NCBI GenBank assembly: GCA_965153455.1
Contig: OZ234494.1
Location: forward strand, 5,208,001-5,272,000
DNA length: 64,000 nt
Origin: Sphagnum compactum
Lineage: Eukaryota; Bryophyta; Sphagnopsida; Sphagnales
Direction of reading: 5' to 3'
Of this stretch, positions 49,121 to 61,939 are shown in pieces; the first letter of the stretch is position 1; each line of letters opens with the position of its first letter. Below the pieces are notes generated by a model. The model made no database searches. It was not told where the DNA came from and saw only the letters and a list, made by a program, of their open reading frames with translations. The position numbers and the translations under genes are program-made.

Positions 49121-52100
49121 CCCCCCTATTTAAAGTTAAGGTACTTTTAAACCAAATAATAATGTAATAAATTCCTCCTATGAATCCACCAAAATGAACA
49201 CCTTACTTCTAAAATGGAAGGACTAATAAGTTGGGTGCAAATGTGAGTCTCATCATTAGTCAACTAATTGTAATCCCCCAAACCATAGCCAAATGTGCAT
49301 CACAATGGTGAAAAACTTAAAATATTCACTACCATTTAACTCTAGAAGTCCCTGGAATTATTTTTTGCACCAAGGACAAAACTATTTTCCAACATGTACT
49401 TCATCCAAAAGTAGCATTAGGCATCCCATATGCCAACCTCTAGAATACCAATCACACACCAACATAATCAATGCCCTTAAAGATTATGCGTACAACATAC
49501 ACCAAAGATTGGTAAGGGCGACATATAAGGATGGGTCAATTTGACCATCCACATTAGGAAGATGACATAGTGCGCAATTATATATGCATGTGGTCCTTTC
49601 ATGTTTGACCATTTTGGCCCTCCAACAATAACATTTTAGAAGGTAATAGCTCCCATGTAATCATTGTCTACCATAGGTACACATCATTTGCCAACTCAAA
49701 TGTATGAACTTAATGCCAATAACCACCTCCTCAAATAGTGGCATAATGCAACATATCCCAATGTTGAATGATTGCCAAATTTTCCATTACCAATTGGCAT
49801 TACACATTGAAACATAAATGTTCATTGTTCACATGCCTAAAGTCAACACATCTTGTTGAAATAGAATTAGTGTTTTAAACTCAAAACCAAATAATAAAAG
49901 GTAAGGTGAAAATGATGAAAGCAATGTCTAGAATTGCATATGCAGTAATGGCATTGGAACTCTAACCATTTTGAAAAATGTTTGATCATAACCCGAATGT
50001 ATCGATCATGTCAACCCATCAAACTTAGTGGGTTGAAAAAATCTAAATTCCACTTATAACGAAGCCCCATGATGAGCAGTGGTTATAAGTGCAATGTAAG
50101 TGCATTGAATAATGCCTCCATTCAATCACACGCCACACACCAAAAAACACCACTACAAAATGTGGGTGCAAATCACTAGTCCTTGTTCAATGAACCAGTG
50201 AATCCATTGGATCCCCACTAGGTCTTGTTTAATGGGACCAATTAATTCACTCAAAATCCAATGAAAACATTTGACGAATAAACCTAGACACATTTGTTGT
50301 AATGAAACAAATTGTTGAACCAATAGATGCATCCCTCACCATCAATATTGTGTTTATTTTAAATTATAAATATGTTGGACCCCAAAATGGCCCAACTCTT
50401 CAAAAGCATGCCATATAATGTCCTCATGTTGTTTTAGGCAAAACACTATCCACATTCGTCCATTTGGCCACACCCACAAGAGGGAACTCCCTTCCCATTT
50501 AAACCATTTGGCCCCTATGCATAATTCAATCATGTTTCTTAGGTGTCAATTTAATTAGGGTCTCACTTAATTACAAATATGTAATACATGTGCATCTTCA
50601 TGTATGTACAAGGTACCATCACCCTCTAATTCAATGTCCACATCACAAACATCTCCATTACCCATGTTAATTTGGGGTACATCCCCACAACATCCCAACA
50701 AGGTACATAAGTATGTTGAAACATGCCATCTTAATACTAAAAACTTCCAAATCTTCATCTCCACCACTACATGCCCACCTATCCAATTTTCCTATGAATT
50801 GATTTCATTCCATTAGGAACTTTAGAAGTGAATGATTTGTAACCAAAGTAAATGGGCTACCATAAAAATAACACTAAAATGATGAAATTGGGTGGGGTCC
50901 AAATTTTTTTAAGGTGAACCAAAATCTTGACACAACATCACCCTTTTATATCTTTTTTACTTAGTCCTCTTTCACCATGTAAAAGAAAATTTACAGATGA
51001 TTATGATGTAATCTAAAATTGTAATGGTCTAAAATATGGTTTTTCTAAAATATTTAATAACTTTTGATTCATTATTTTTTATGGGGATCAAAATATAGGC
51101 AAAAAAGGACAACAATAAGGATTAGGTCCTTTTCATCCTATGTGGTACACCTTAAAGGATTTTCACCTAGTGCAATGATAATCAAATGAGCCAACGATGA
51201 CAAAAGATTCAACCACAAATGGGCCTTTTTTTAACATTTTGATTTTTTCATATAAAGGATTTTTTTCCAACATGTTTTTTAATATATTTATAATTCCCCC
51301 AATAAATTACATTACGTAAACTTTCTTTTAACAAATATGAAATTTTAAAAAGTGTGAATTTTTTTTCCAAATTTTACATTTTGTCTTGAAAAATGATCAT
51401 AATTTCAAATCGTGTTAAAATATGATAATTGCTTTAAACTTTAGTTTCTTGTATCATAAACCACAATTTGTTCATATGTCATACACAGTATGACCCATTT
51501 ACATCTAACAAATGACTCCTGAAATTTGAACATTCTAAAAATTTATTTTGAATTTCTAAAAATTTCAAACACCATAATTTTAAAATTATGATTTTTTTTC
51601 ATATGTGAATGGTAGGTTATCATTATTTCAAAAAAATCTCATCAAAATTTATTTATTAAAAGAGTCCTTAATCTAGTGTTTTCGAAAAATTGATTTTAGG
51701 GTGTTAAAATTCAAAAATCCTTTACTAAAACCGAAACTCAATTTATTAAATTATAATTTAAAAAAAAATCTTCAACACTCATATAAATCATTTAGCACAA
51801 ATTTCCTTGATCAGCATGACATTAAAGTGACATTGCATAAATATATTTGAAAAAACTAATAGTTTTTTAATTGTTCGACATGGTTTCTAACTTGTTTAAT
51901 TGTGATTGCACCCAATTGCCCAAACAATAGTAGGGCATTCCCTTCATAAAAGTTGTACTAATTGGTTTTCATCTTGTTGTTAAATTGGCTGGCATATGCC
52001 AGAACACATTTTTGATTGTCATGATCCAATTGAATGAGCATGCTTCCCAACCCCAAACTATTCCAATGAATGTGTAACTAGAAAGGTCATCCTTGTATTG

Positions 52101-54079
52101 GTCAATGCAAAATAAGAATGAAAGTGAGTTAGGCCTTCAATTCCTAAAAGGCTTACTATTGTGCCCCACCCCATATGTACTCCAAATTGATTTTCATCAA
52201 CTATGTCAAAAGTTTAATAATGTTGTTAAATATTTTGACGAATCTTCAATAATAATTACTTGAACCGAAAATGGCTTATAGCTAATTGACATCCAATGGC
52301 TTGGGAACACATGCGATGGTCTTTGCCTTGGTCCTTCCCTTGAACATCTATCCCCCAAAATGTTGTCTTAACCTTGTCACCCTCCTTCAATGGCGACCAA
52401 TAATAACCAAACCACATGGCATATTTGTCCAAGTGGGTCGGTTTGTTCATAGGATGGTAATCCCCACACATGAAGCACTTAATCCAGTTTCTAAAAATGT
52501 TTTTCTTGATTGACATCATTGTTGTTAAGGCATACTCACTCATGGATAATTCCACCAAACCACCATCCAACATTGTATAGTTAATTTTTGGATAGTTTCA
52601 TTATCACAACAATTTTGTTAGGACCTTATTTATAGCAATTGCCTGCCATACTATCCAAGTTTGAACCAAGGCTTTCTCTACCTCATCAAACATATAAGGT
52701 CACCCAAAAATTGGATTATCATCCTATAATATGATACAAAACTCTTATCCTTTCAATTGGCCAAATTCCTTCAAACTAAATGCCATGCATTTAGTGTAAT
52801 CCTTTAATAATCATCATGCGTAATCCATCTCACCTTTTATAATTGCTAGATTAATTTCTAGTTCCCATATTTCTACTATCACATGTACTTTGGGCTAGGT
52901 TAAAAAATTATCCCCATCACTCGATGCTAAAAACATGGCCTATGATTGTTACACAAAATGTTGAGAGTTGCCACATTGTCATAGTGCCCCCACATCACTA
53001 ACTTCCTTTCTACATAACAACCAAAAATCCCCTTTGGCAATCATGATCTTGTAATTTACAAGGATGTCCAATTTGATTTGTCATAACATCAACCCTTCCT
53101 TGCATTGACATGGTTGTCTCAGTTAGAGGTGCAACATGTGGAAGATGGGGTGGAATGGGTGGGTGTGATTGGGCAAAACGTTTCTATTCTACTAATACCA
53201 AACTAAAAATGCATGTGAAGCAATTAATCCATGATCTTCCCCAAAATTTGCAAATCTAGAAGGCATTGACCAAACATGTGGGTGACCTTGGGATGAATTG
53301 ATACACTAGAAATCACATTTGATTGTGTTAAATTAATCCATAGTCATCGAAAGTGATGAGCATGTGAACCAACTATTACAACATCCACCTGCATTGACTC
53401 GCTAATCCAAGCCTATTTTTTTTCCATGCCACCAAAACAATTAGTCAAGAATCTCCCAATGATGAAACATTTTTCAACAAATATCCCCACAAGTGCATCT
53501 ATGTGGTTTGCAAGTATTACAAAATTCAAATAAATTCCCAAAATAATCTTAATATGGGGTCCAAAATCCCTTGGCTAATATTAACGCGTGAAAAATTCTA
53601 GCACAACTACCTTGAGATGATGAAATCAATTGGCCCAAATTTGTCCAAATTTGGCACCTTTAACAATGTGATGTTGTTTGGTAAAGAACATTGGTAACCT
53701 TGTATCATTAATGTTGGTAATAAGTTGGGATATCATTGCAATTACATCATGACATGATGCATGGAGGCATGCCTAGCTTGTGAATCTTTTTCCACATAAT
53801 GGTATTTCCAAACTTGGATGCCAAATTGTAATACCACACCAATATGTGTTCAAGTTCATTATGTGTTTCACTAAATTTGGAGTGAAATTGAACAAATTTA
53901 CCATGGTGAAAATGGGCAACCCCTTCATAAATAGGGACAAGTTGTTATGGATAAGTGAATTGACTAATATTTAATCAAATTCATTAATAGTTAAATCATC
54001 AATAATAAATTCACTAATAGTTAATTGCAAAACTAGGCTAGGCACCTAAAAACCTTAAATTTAAATTACTTATTATTAT

Positions 54080-54610
54080 TTTATCATTGGTTATTGTTGG
54101 TTATTTTAGGTTATTTATCATAAACTATTTTAAATTATTCACCATAAATTATTGTTGGTTATTGTATTGTAGGTTATTGACAATTTTAGGCTTTTTACCA
54201 TATTCATTTTTTTGGTTATATTATCACAGGCTATTGTTGGTTATCAATGTCATTTACCATATGTTATTATTGGTTATTTGATCGTAAATTATTAATTGGT
54301 TATTTAAAATTATTATACCTTAGGATAAAATAACTTGTAATAACATAAAATAAAATATTTTGAATAGCCTAAAATAGAATTTGAAATAACATATAATAGC
54401 TTAAAATAAATTAACTAAAGTATAACCTAGGGTTAGTTAAATAGTTTAGCTTTAAATAACTTAAAGTATAAAACCTCCAATAAGTTAGGATATCATGAGG
54501 TAGAATAACCTATAATAATTTATAATAACTTAGGGTACAACTTAGATAACTAGGGTAGCCTAAAATAACATAGGGTATAGTCTAAAGTAGCCAGAGGTAT
54601 TTAAAATTCA
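54080..54610. repeat. Diverged fold-back region: GGTTATT-rich then AATAACC-rich
   Basis: From 54080 to about 54305 the plus strand repeats GGTTATT/TTGGTTATT words; from about 54310 to 54610 it repeats AATAAC, TAAAATAAC and AATAACCT. The two halves are roughly complementary in composition and motif, as in an old, degenerate fold-back or two inverted minisatellite arms. It directly precedes the CACTA end. Confidence 0.4.
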
Positions 54611-55362
54611 ACAACATAAAAATAAATTTATTTACCATAGTAAATTATAAAAGTGAATTATGTCAACCAATAATGAAACATGATGTTTACATTGTGACCC
54701 TATAGTGAAATAACTAAACATGGTGAAATCATTGAGGTGCAATGACCTATTTCATTTTTAAAGTCCCATAGTGATTTCGGTTAGTGCACTATTAGAAAAA
54801 TAACATTTTGCAAATGTTTTACGCAGCTGGTTTTTAGTTGCAACCGACACTTGCAACTGAAAATTAGCCCAATTGCCTAAGATAAGTTGTAAAAAAATTA
54901 TAGTTGCATTCGACACTCCGTATATGACAAGTACATACAGTTGGGTTATATGGTTTCATCCACTCATATTCTAAATTAACAATTATAAGTGCGACTACAT
55001 GCAACTATAGGGGTTGTGTTCCCATTGCAACACATGTTAATTAGCTAACCCAATTGTATGTGAACATGTGTACTTTTATTTTGTAATTAAATATTTAGTT
55101 TTAAGAATTACTTTAATTAATCTAGACCGTCCAAATCGTAGTCGTTGAGGTGGGGACACGTGTTGGGTTTAAGGCTTGATCAACCATGCTATGTCATTGT
55201 ACACGTGGGAAGATTACAATTAGGGTTATAGGGTTTAACACCCATTGAATTATCAGGATCATGCCATATGGCAACCTAATGACTGCACAACGTAGTTGTA
55301 AATGCAACTAATGTTTTGAGAGTTTGAATCGCCGTGTGTCACATGGTCCCACTTTACAGGTG

Positions 55363-55386
55363 TTAGGGTTAGGGTTAGGGTTAGGG
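55363..55386 (+). repeat. Interstitial telomere-like array, (TTAGGG)4
   Basis: Four perfect TTAGGG units followed by TATAGGG, within the subterminal region of the CACTA element. This is the vertebrate-type unit, not the usual plant TTTAGGG. Confidence 0.9.
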
Positions 55387-55744
55387 TATAGGGTTTTCAT
55401 CATACCGTTTATAGTGTGCCACATGGCAGCACAACAACTGTTAGATTTAATTACAAATGCAACTTCTGGCCCATGGCATGCAACTTTTGACATTAATAGT
55501 TTTAAGGCTAAGGTGTGCCACTATAGTTACATGTGCAACTATATTAGTAGCATTAACCATTGCCTTGCCCATATTTGGGTTCCTTACACACCTACACCTA
55601 TTTTAACTAATGTACATTATACATATCACTTTTCTATTATACTCCATTAGTGCTGAAAAATCAACCAATAAATATTACACACATTGATTTGTGATTTGCA
55701 ATTTTGCATGTCAAAAATCTGCAGTTATTTAACCAACAAATTAC

Positions 55745-58122
55745 CCTTTGTAATAACATTGAACTCCATCCAATGGGGTTTAATGGCCATTGTTCATCAA
55801 GGTTACATAAGACAATTGTTTCCCCTACTTTAAACTGCACATCAACACTAATAAAGAACCTTCATTCAATTTACCATGAGCAACCAATTTAGGAAAATGG
55901 AATAATTTTTTGTTACAACATTGTGTCAAACAGGGCATTTGTGTTCCCTAGTTACGAACTACAGAAACTCAAGAGCATGTTGGTATTAACTTACCTGTTG
56001 CCATGCATTCTTTCCTACATTCCCCACCCTTGCACCAATATTAGAGTGTAGCCGACTGCTCACACCTTTTTCAGGTGTTGGCATGCATAATTGCCGTTTT
56101 TTTTGCATTTTCTGCCACACCAAATCCATCAATGAATACAAACGTGAAACCATGTCAACGATTTCCTTCATGCTTGTATGTACCTAGACCCCAAACAATG
56201 TGTGTATGTTCTTAATCTCTAGATTGTAACTATAAGAACAACAAATCTAGCTTCCACAATCTAACTTATGTCCTATTTTAGCCATGTAGTTGGTGCTATT
56301 CCCAACATCCCACACATATGCCACATTTGATGAAAAATGCAAGAATACTCCCACAATTGAACAACCCATAGCATTGTGTAGACTCTAACTTTAATGTGTT
56401 GGTCATGTTGGGCATTTAGATCGTACCTTCGAGGGTGGGCGTTGGCGGTTGCTCCCATCTACACAATCACCGCCTTTGCAAGCTACTTCAACTCGAATGT
56501 CTTTCCCTAACTTATTAAGATTCTACCCCATATCCTCTCCTATTAGCACATAGTTGGGGACATGTGAAGGGACAACACCATCCACTTGTTGGCCCACCCT
56601 TTTTCTTGTAGACATATGATGGGCTTTTGGAGCTAATTGTGTGGATAAAGTGGCACTCTCAACCATTGTTGTGCATGACCCTAGTCCATCAAGATCTGAA
56701 TGGACAACCTCATGCAGGCTTTTTGCAACACCAAAAATCTCGAGGGATCTAGTCCTTGCAGTAACATCTACTTCTTCAATGTTGATAGTGGCTGCAACAA
56801 TTTTTGGGTTTCTCACATTCACACCATCTTCTCGACATGCTAGCAATTGTTGCATGAAACTTTCTACCTTAGCATTTAATTTATCCATCCCTTCAAGAAC
56901 TTGGGAGACTTGGCCATTCATCTCTGGCAACTTCCTTTCAATGGCAGTCATTTGAGAAGACAAATGGGGAGATTGTGATGCCTACCCAATAAACCCATCA
57001 AAAGATCCTTATAAATCCAACATAAGTATTCCACTTACCAATTATTATCAAACTCATGAAGGCAGAAACAAAATGAAACAACAAGGAAAACTCATTGGAT
57101 ACCCAGGTGTGCCACTAGAATCTAGTCCCACAGCAACCATCTCAGATATTGATGGGCTTCGGCAATGCTTGGATTTCTGCATTCACCCATTTTAGACATC
57201 ATTTAGTGTTCAACATTGTATGTGGCATGTGAGTGCATAATAACTTCAACATTGTGTAGTTTCCATTTGGCCATCACAAAGGTTTAAAGTTCTAGGGTTA
57301 ACTTACCAATTTTGCTTCTATAGTTGCCTTACCACCACGCCCAAGGTGGCTTACATTTGCAACTGCCCCTCTTGCATCAACCATGTGTTCACTTTTAGTC
57401 TTAGTGTCACGTTGTTGCCAATATATCACTAGTTCGTCCCATTGTTCTCGGTCCACTCCAAGTGGGCAAGCTTTGGCACCTTTCTGTGCATACCTTCTTT
57501 TTAAGCGTGCTATTTCTCTTTTAATAAATCGCCTTACACAATCCCTAAAGCCAACAACACTTAATTCACCACCTAGGTATTCAAATTTCCCATCCAATTG
57601 CAAGCGAAGTCTAGCCATGTCTACAGGGTCCTGTTCTGTAACCATAACCACTGCCATGTTCAAAGTCCGGGGTGCTAGCGACCTAATCACACCATCCCAT
57701 GCATCCTTCCCTTCACATGCACCATCAATTTTGCCATGCCTTGTCACTTGCACCTTATGGGGTGGCAAGCCTTTCTCCCTTCGTTCTAGAGCTTCAAATT
57801 CTATAGCTCGATTTGAAGCCCGTTGTTGCATATGACTTTCGGCCAAAACCTTGAGCCGGGCATCTACTTTTATTTCATTGTCCAAGGCCATGTTTGGTGC
57901 TTGTGTTTTTTGGTGTTGCCCCATTTGGGCTTCTACTACTTGCCCGCCCACCAGTGAATGTGGTTGCACCCTTTGACATAGCCCCTGATCACATACACCC
58001 CCTCCTTCACCCCATGCTAATTCACAGATGTTGCTTCTAGCCCTTCCACAAGGGGCACAACAGTTTGCAAGTCCCTTATGCCCAGGGCTCAATCTTACCT
58101 TCCAATTAGGACATTGTGACAC
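55745..58122 (-). pseudogene. TNPA-like (Transposase_24-like) gene of a CACTA element, probably decayed
   Basis: The largest piece, down to 57307 where GTAAGT follows, carries the segment around FIKREIARLKRRYAQKG, DREQWDELVIYWQ and K.KSEHM..ARG....SHLGRGGKA. This spacing of basic, QW..LV.YW and H..G..K motifs is typical of plant En/Spm-associated Transposase_24 proteins. Further pieces in coding order: 56996-56427, with a predicted coiled-coil-like stretch (MTAIERKLPEMNGQ) and an in-frame TAG at 56523-56525 after which the frame stays open to a GTACG donor; 56183-55995; 55834-55745. The last two are whole-codon exons with AG/GT ends in phase 0. The joint between 57307 and 56996 could not be made to keep frame with the short open stretch at about 57190-57095. 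The TAG and this joint suggest decay. Upstream exons beyond 58122 are uncertain. Confidence 0.6.
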
Positions 58123-61100
58123 TTGGCAAGAACTCCACTATCATGTGTGCCCACATTGTCCAGCAATCCATGTGCATTCTGAACTTGCAGCACCATGTTT
58201 ACATGCCTGCTTATTGCACCTTGCAAAGTCGCCACCATGCTTGCCACTTTGTATTATTGCCAATGTGTTCCCTTGTAGCCCAGTGGCATTCACCATATCG
58301 ACTTGTGGTGGGGTTTCGACCTGAGCTTTTTTTGATGTTGCTTTCTTTTCTCAAGCACACACACATGTTAGACATAGGGAATTGGTAAAAGTTAACAAAA
58401 AATACAGTTTGGTCATATATTGTCAACATGAGACATGTAAATTTTTAAAAAAACAGAGATTCCTATGGCAAACTTATCAATCATGAACAACCTTAATTAG
58501 ACAAATAGGGCTATATATCGAAGGCATGCATATAAAGACTGATGACATTGAAGACAACCAACAAAAAGGCCTATATACAGCCTATACATGACAATACTAG
58601 ATGTTCTACAAGTGGCTATCTCTGATGTGATGTTCAAGAGCCAATAAACACATATCAGTTTTCATGTGATGTTTTTAAAAACTTGTGCAAGGGACCAAGA
58701 GAAAATAATAGTTATATATTTGTTCAACAATTGGTTTTGTAGGGTTAGGATTCTTACCACTTAATAATAAGATTAAATTGCTGCACAAATGAATTAACAC
58801 CCATACATGATGGCACAAAATGTAAACAAAATTGTTAGCAAGGGTCTTGAAAGCTTTGCTTTTGAAGCCAAATTTATTCCTACAAATACCAAATTACCAA
58901 ACATACTTTGTAAGTGCCAATCGATTCCACTGCATTTGTCCAATAATAGAACAAAGTTATTTTATGTATAAAGAAGTAGTCAAAGGTTGGCCAAATTGGG
59001 TGTTTTTGCACTAGGCCAAATGACAAATAAATAAGGGTGGCCACAAAAAAGGTGGCCACATTAGTTGGGCGATAATAAGCCCTAGCTACTTAGATATTTA
59101 CATATATTATAATTTCCTTTTTTAACACACCATAAACACACCTCCTCCTTTCTAGCATCAAGTGGCAATTATGTTAAACCCAATTGATAAACACAACAAT
59201 CATGTAAGGTGTAGATATTGAAAGCAATGCATCAAACCTTTAGGTGTATGGTCAAAACATGAAAGTCAATAGACAATTACTGCCATATAGTTTTTGAATT
59301 GCAATAAATAGAAAACTACCAGTAAACCATTAGTAAAAGACAAACTATAATGTCAAGATCAGTAATGTTACTATGTAACTAAAAGGATTTGGACCAATAA
59401 GACAAGCACCCAATCAATGGACTAGGCAACATGTTGTGGACTTCCCACTTGCTCATTCATTCATTCACTCATAAGTTTTTCCTCATGCAAATGCAGATTC
59501 AATTTTTGGGAACCAAGCACACAATTGTGGATGGGCAAAATGGGTTATGTAGTGAATTTTAAGAGTAGAATGTTGCTAGAAGTTTAAAATTGAAGTTCAG
59601 TATTTTTACAATCAAGACGAAAAACCCAATGGTTTGAACAAGAATGCTTAATGATTCTATAAAGTCATCTCTCGTTAGCTTGATAAAAATGAGTCCTCTA
59701 GACACCACACATCATGTACTTCACTTAGTTTCATTGCCACAACTATTGACCGATGTGTATGCAGTGAGCAAGAGCCGGTCATAGGCCAAAACTATACATC
59801 AAGCACATCATGGAACAAAGTTTAGGGCTCTTAAGACAAGTTCAAAATAACAACAATCCAAACTAGATAACCTTTCTAGAAATTAACAAAAATGACCTTG
59901 TACATTATCTATGTGTATTTACTATGGCTACTCAACAAAACCAACCACCTACAAGAAATAAGGATTGGCTTCTTAGATTTCTTAAAAAGTGATGCAGATT
60001 CATATTTGATAGTTACACATTTTAATGCCATGGTTCTATGACCATCTACCCCTAGACACCCATGTCAATTACAACTGATAAATGAAATGTTTATCAAACC
60101 CTTCTTCAATTCAAAACCAATCTTTTGAACACCTTGATTCTTTCAGCTAAATTATTGTGGCCTATTCTAACTTATGACCCAAGTTGTTTAAATGCCATCT
60201 ACATTGGCATTTATGTTTCATAGTTGGTTCAAGTCAAGTGTGAGAAGAGACAACTAAAATAATAAAAATATCGTACCCCAAAAGCTAGCCCATATCTTTC
60301 AAATCATATTGGGTGGTTGGACTCAAGACACTAGTTGTTCAATTGTCTAAAATAAACAAACAATTGAAAAAAACATACACCCAACAAACAAGGGCTTAGG
60401 GAAAAGGATGTAAGTCAAAAAACTACTATAACCTTGTTAAACTTGCATCTAAAAATGAACCAATTATGGACTGATGTTCTATTGAACATAATAATGGGAC
60501 CCCCCTATACATGGTAAGTTTTTAGGGGGCCTCAAGTTAAACCCAGGGTTCTAAACATCTTCATCACTAAAGGTGCAGTGAATTCACCATTGACATCATA
60601 GATAACATGTAGGCAACCTCCCTTCATTAGGGTACGGTTACCACCCCATGATGTCATTTGTAGGGTTTTTGCAATTTGCCCAAAACAATGAGACAATGGA
60701 CACCTTAGGATTTGTGATTTATTGTACTTGTAAGGGTTTGCAATTTAGTTTTCCAACTTCTATATGCAAAGGAACCATCATATCTTATTCTTAGATATTG
60801 ACACAAATATCAACTTCCATTTCTTACTTCATTGCAATAATAAAATCTAGTTCTTTCCAACATGTAACAACACTAAGTGTGCTTCACAATAGTTATAGAT
60901 GAATATGGTCACATAATTCCCAACAGGATGCATCCAAGGAAAAAGGACTTTCAACATTATTGATTGCATAGAAAACTTGACAAGTACTAACCATGATTGG
61001 CAATTGCAACATAGGCAATAATCAATAACCCAATAGCATAGGTGACCCATAATTGCAGTTTGATTAACTATTTGATTTGACACGACAATTACATGATATA

Positions 61101-61289
61101 AGAGCAATGTGTGTACATTCAGTTAATATTCACAAAACTAGAGGCAACCATTATTAAATCAACAAAAAACGAACACATTACCACACCAACAAAACTCCCA
61201 ACCTTATGGCTAAGAGGCTTTTGAATTTAAGGGGGTATGAACAAGGAAGTACATGAATATGCTACCAACTATGAGTTAAAACGGAGATC

Positions 61290-61510
61290 TTTGATTGGCC
61301 AACTTTTTTCTGTGATGGGCATCTTTGATTGGCCAATCACCAAAATAAATTAATTTAAAAAAAATAAAGCTTTGAACAATCCCAAAATAGATATGTTGTG
61401 ATCTCTCCCTTTGGCCTACCTATATAGGTTACAATAGTAGAATTTAGGGCAAAACATATGGGGTAAAATGAGGAGCTATTGGGAACATGTTGGGGAACAC
61501 ATTGGGAACA
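61290..61510 (-). repeat. Dispersed repeat copy, inverted
   Basis: Reads GATGGGCATCTTTGATTGGC, TTTGGCCTACCTATATAGGT, GGGAACATGTTGGGGAACAC. Matches 37745-37960 in order and the reverse complement of 41640-41760 and 42130-42245. Confidence 0.65.
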
Positions 61511-61739
61511 AAAAATTAATCACTCCAAATTTTAGTTGTAGTTGAGTAAAATGCTGCCGACTTTTTGCTACCATTATATTTGTTATATATATTTTTGGTT
61601 TTCTTAGATGCCAATTTGGTTGTGGTAGATTTGGCAATGCCACCCTCCTTTCACATAAATATTGGGCATATGAAGAGTTTCCATTTTGCTCAAAAGTAAA
61701 CTAGGCAGAAGGATAACCTATGCCTGATGCCCAACACAT

Positions 61740-61840
61740 TAATTCATAAATGAATGAATGAATAAAGGAAAAATGCCCAACAAGGGAACAAGAGAAGAAA
61801 AAAGAAAGGACCCAAGGCCAAACAAAATACCACATTGGAA
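61740..61840 (-). mobile_element. Probable 3' end of the retroelement remnant
   Basis: Minus strand: pyrimidine-rich TTTCTTTTTTCTTCTCTTGT, TTGTTGGGCATTTTTCC, then TTTATTCATTCATTCATTTA. A short simple-repeat tail of this kind is usual at the 3' end of plant non-LTR elements. It lies about 100 bp past the last coding similarity. The same arrangement occurs at 43690-43800. Confidence 0.45.
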
Positions 61841-61939
61841 AGTGTAGAATGCATTATGGGGAGCCTTATGAGGAGGAAATTCAAAACCTAGGATATAAAC
61901 CCATCACCTATAACATGAAGCAAGTTGTGCAAGGAGAGG

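Larger units (their letters stand above)
36870..54780. other. Long intergenic region with no recognisable gene
   Basis: Eighteen kilobases of AT-rich DNA. I recognise dispersed-repeat copies, one hAT-like element, homopolymer and short tandem repeats and a short retroelement tail. Reading frames reach about 120 codons (for example 45171-45539 plus, 52256-52573 minus) but I recognise none of the products and see no paired splice structure. From about 50800 to 53900 I see nothing beyond AT-rich sequence. Confidence 0.65.
54787..58400 (-). mobile_element. CACTA (En/Spm-type) DNA transposon, one end identified
   Basis: The sequence CACTATTAGAAAAATAAC at 54787 is a CACTA-type terminus. Behind it, from about 54830 to 55560, short GTTGCA/TGCAAC motifs occur repeatedly in both orientations (for example GTTGCAACCGACA, CTTGCAACTGA, GTTGCATTCGACA, CATGCAACTAT), as expected for subterminal repeats. 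A TNPA-like gene on the minus strand lies inside. I could not find the opposite terminus; the right limit given is only the end of sequence plausibly belonging to the gene. A TNP2-type DDE transposase gene was not seen. Confidence 0.65.
58400..61900. other. Intergenic stretch without recognised gene
   Basis: AT-rich DNA; I see no supported coding region. The end (61290-61510) is an inverted copy of the dispersed repeat described at 37745 and 41640. Confidence 0.6.

Noticed and set aside
50153-50165. CACTACAAAATG resembling a CACTA terminus
   Set aside because: No subterminal repeats behind it and no inverted partner was noticed; a short match is expected by chance.
52256-52573. 105-codon minus-strand frame with a C..C..H-like patch (FMCGDYH)
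   Set aside because: I do not recognise any family, composition is that of the surrounding AT-rich DNA, and no splice structure continues it.
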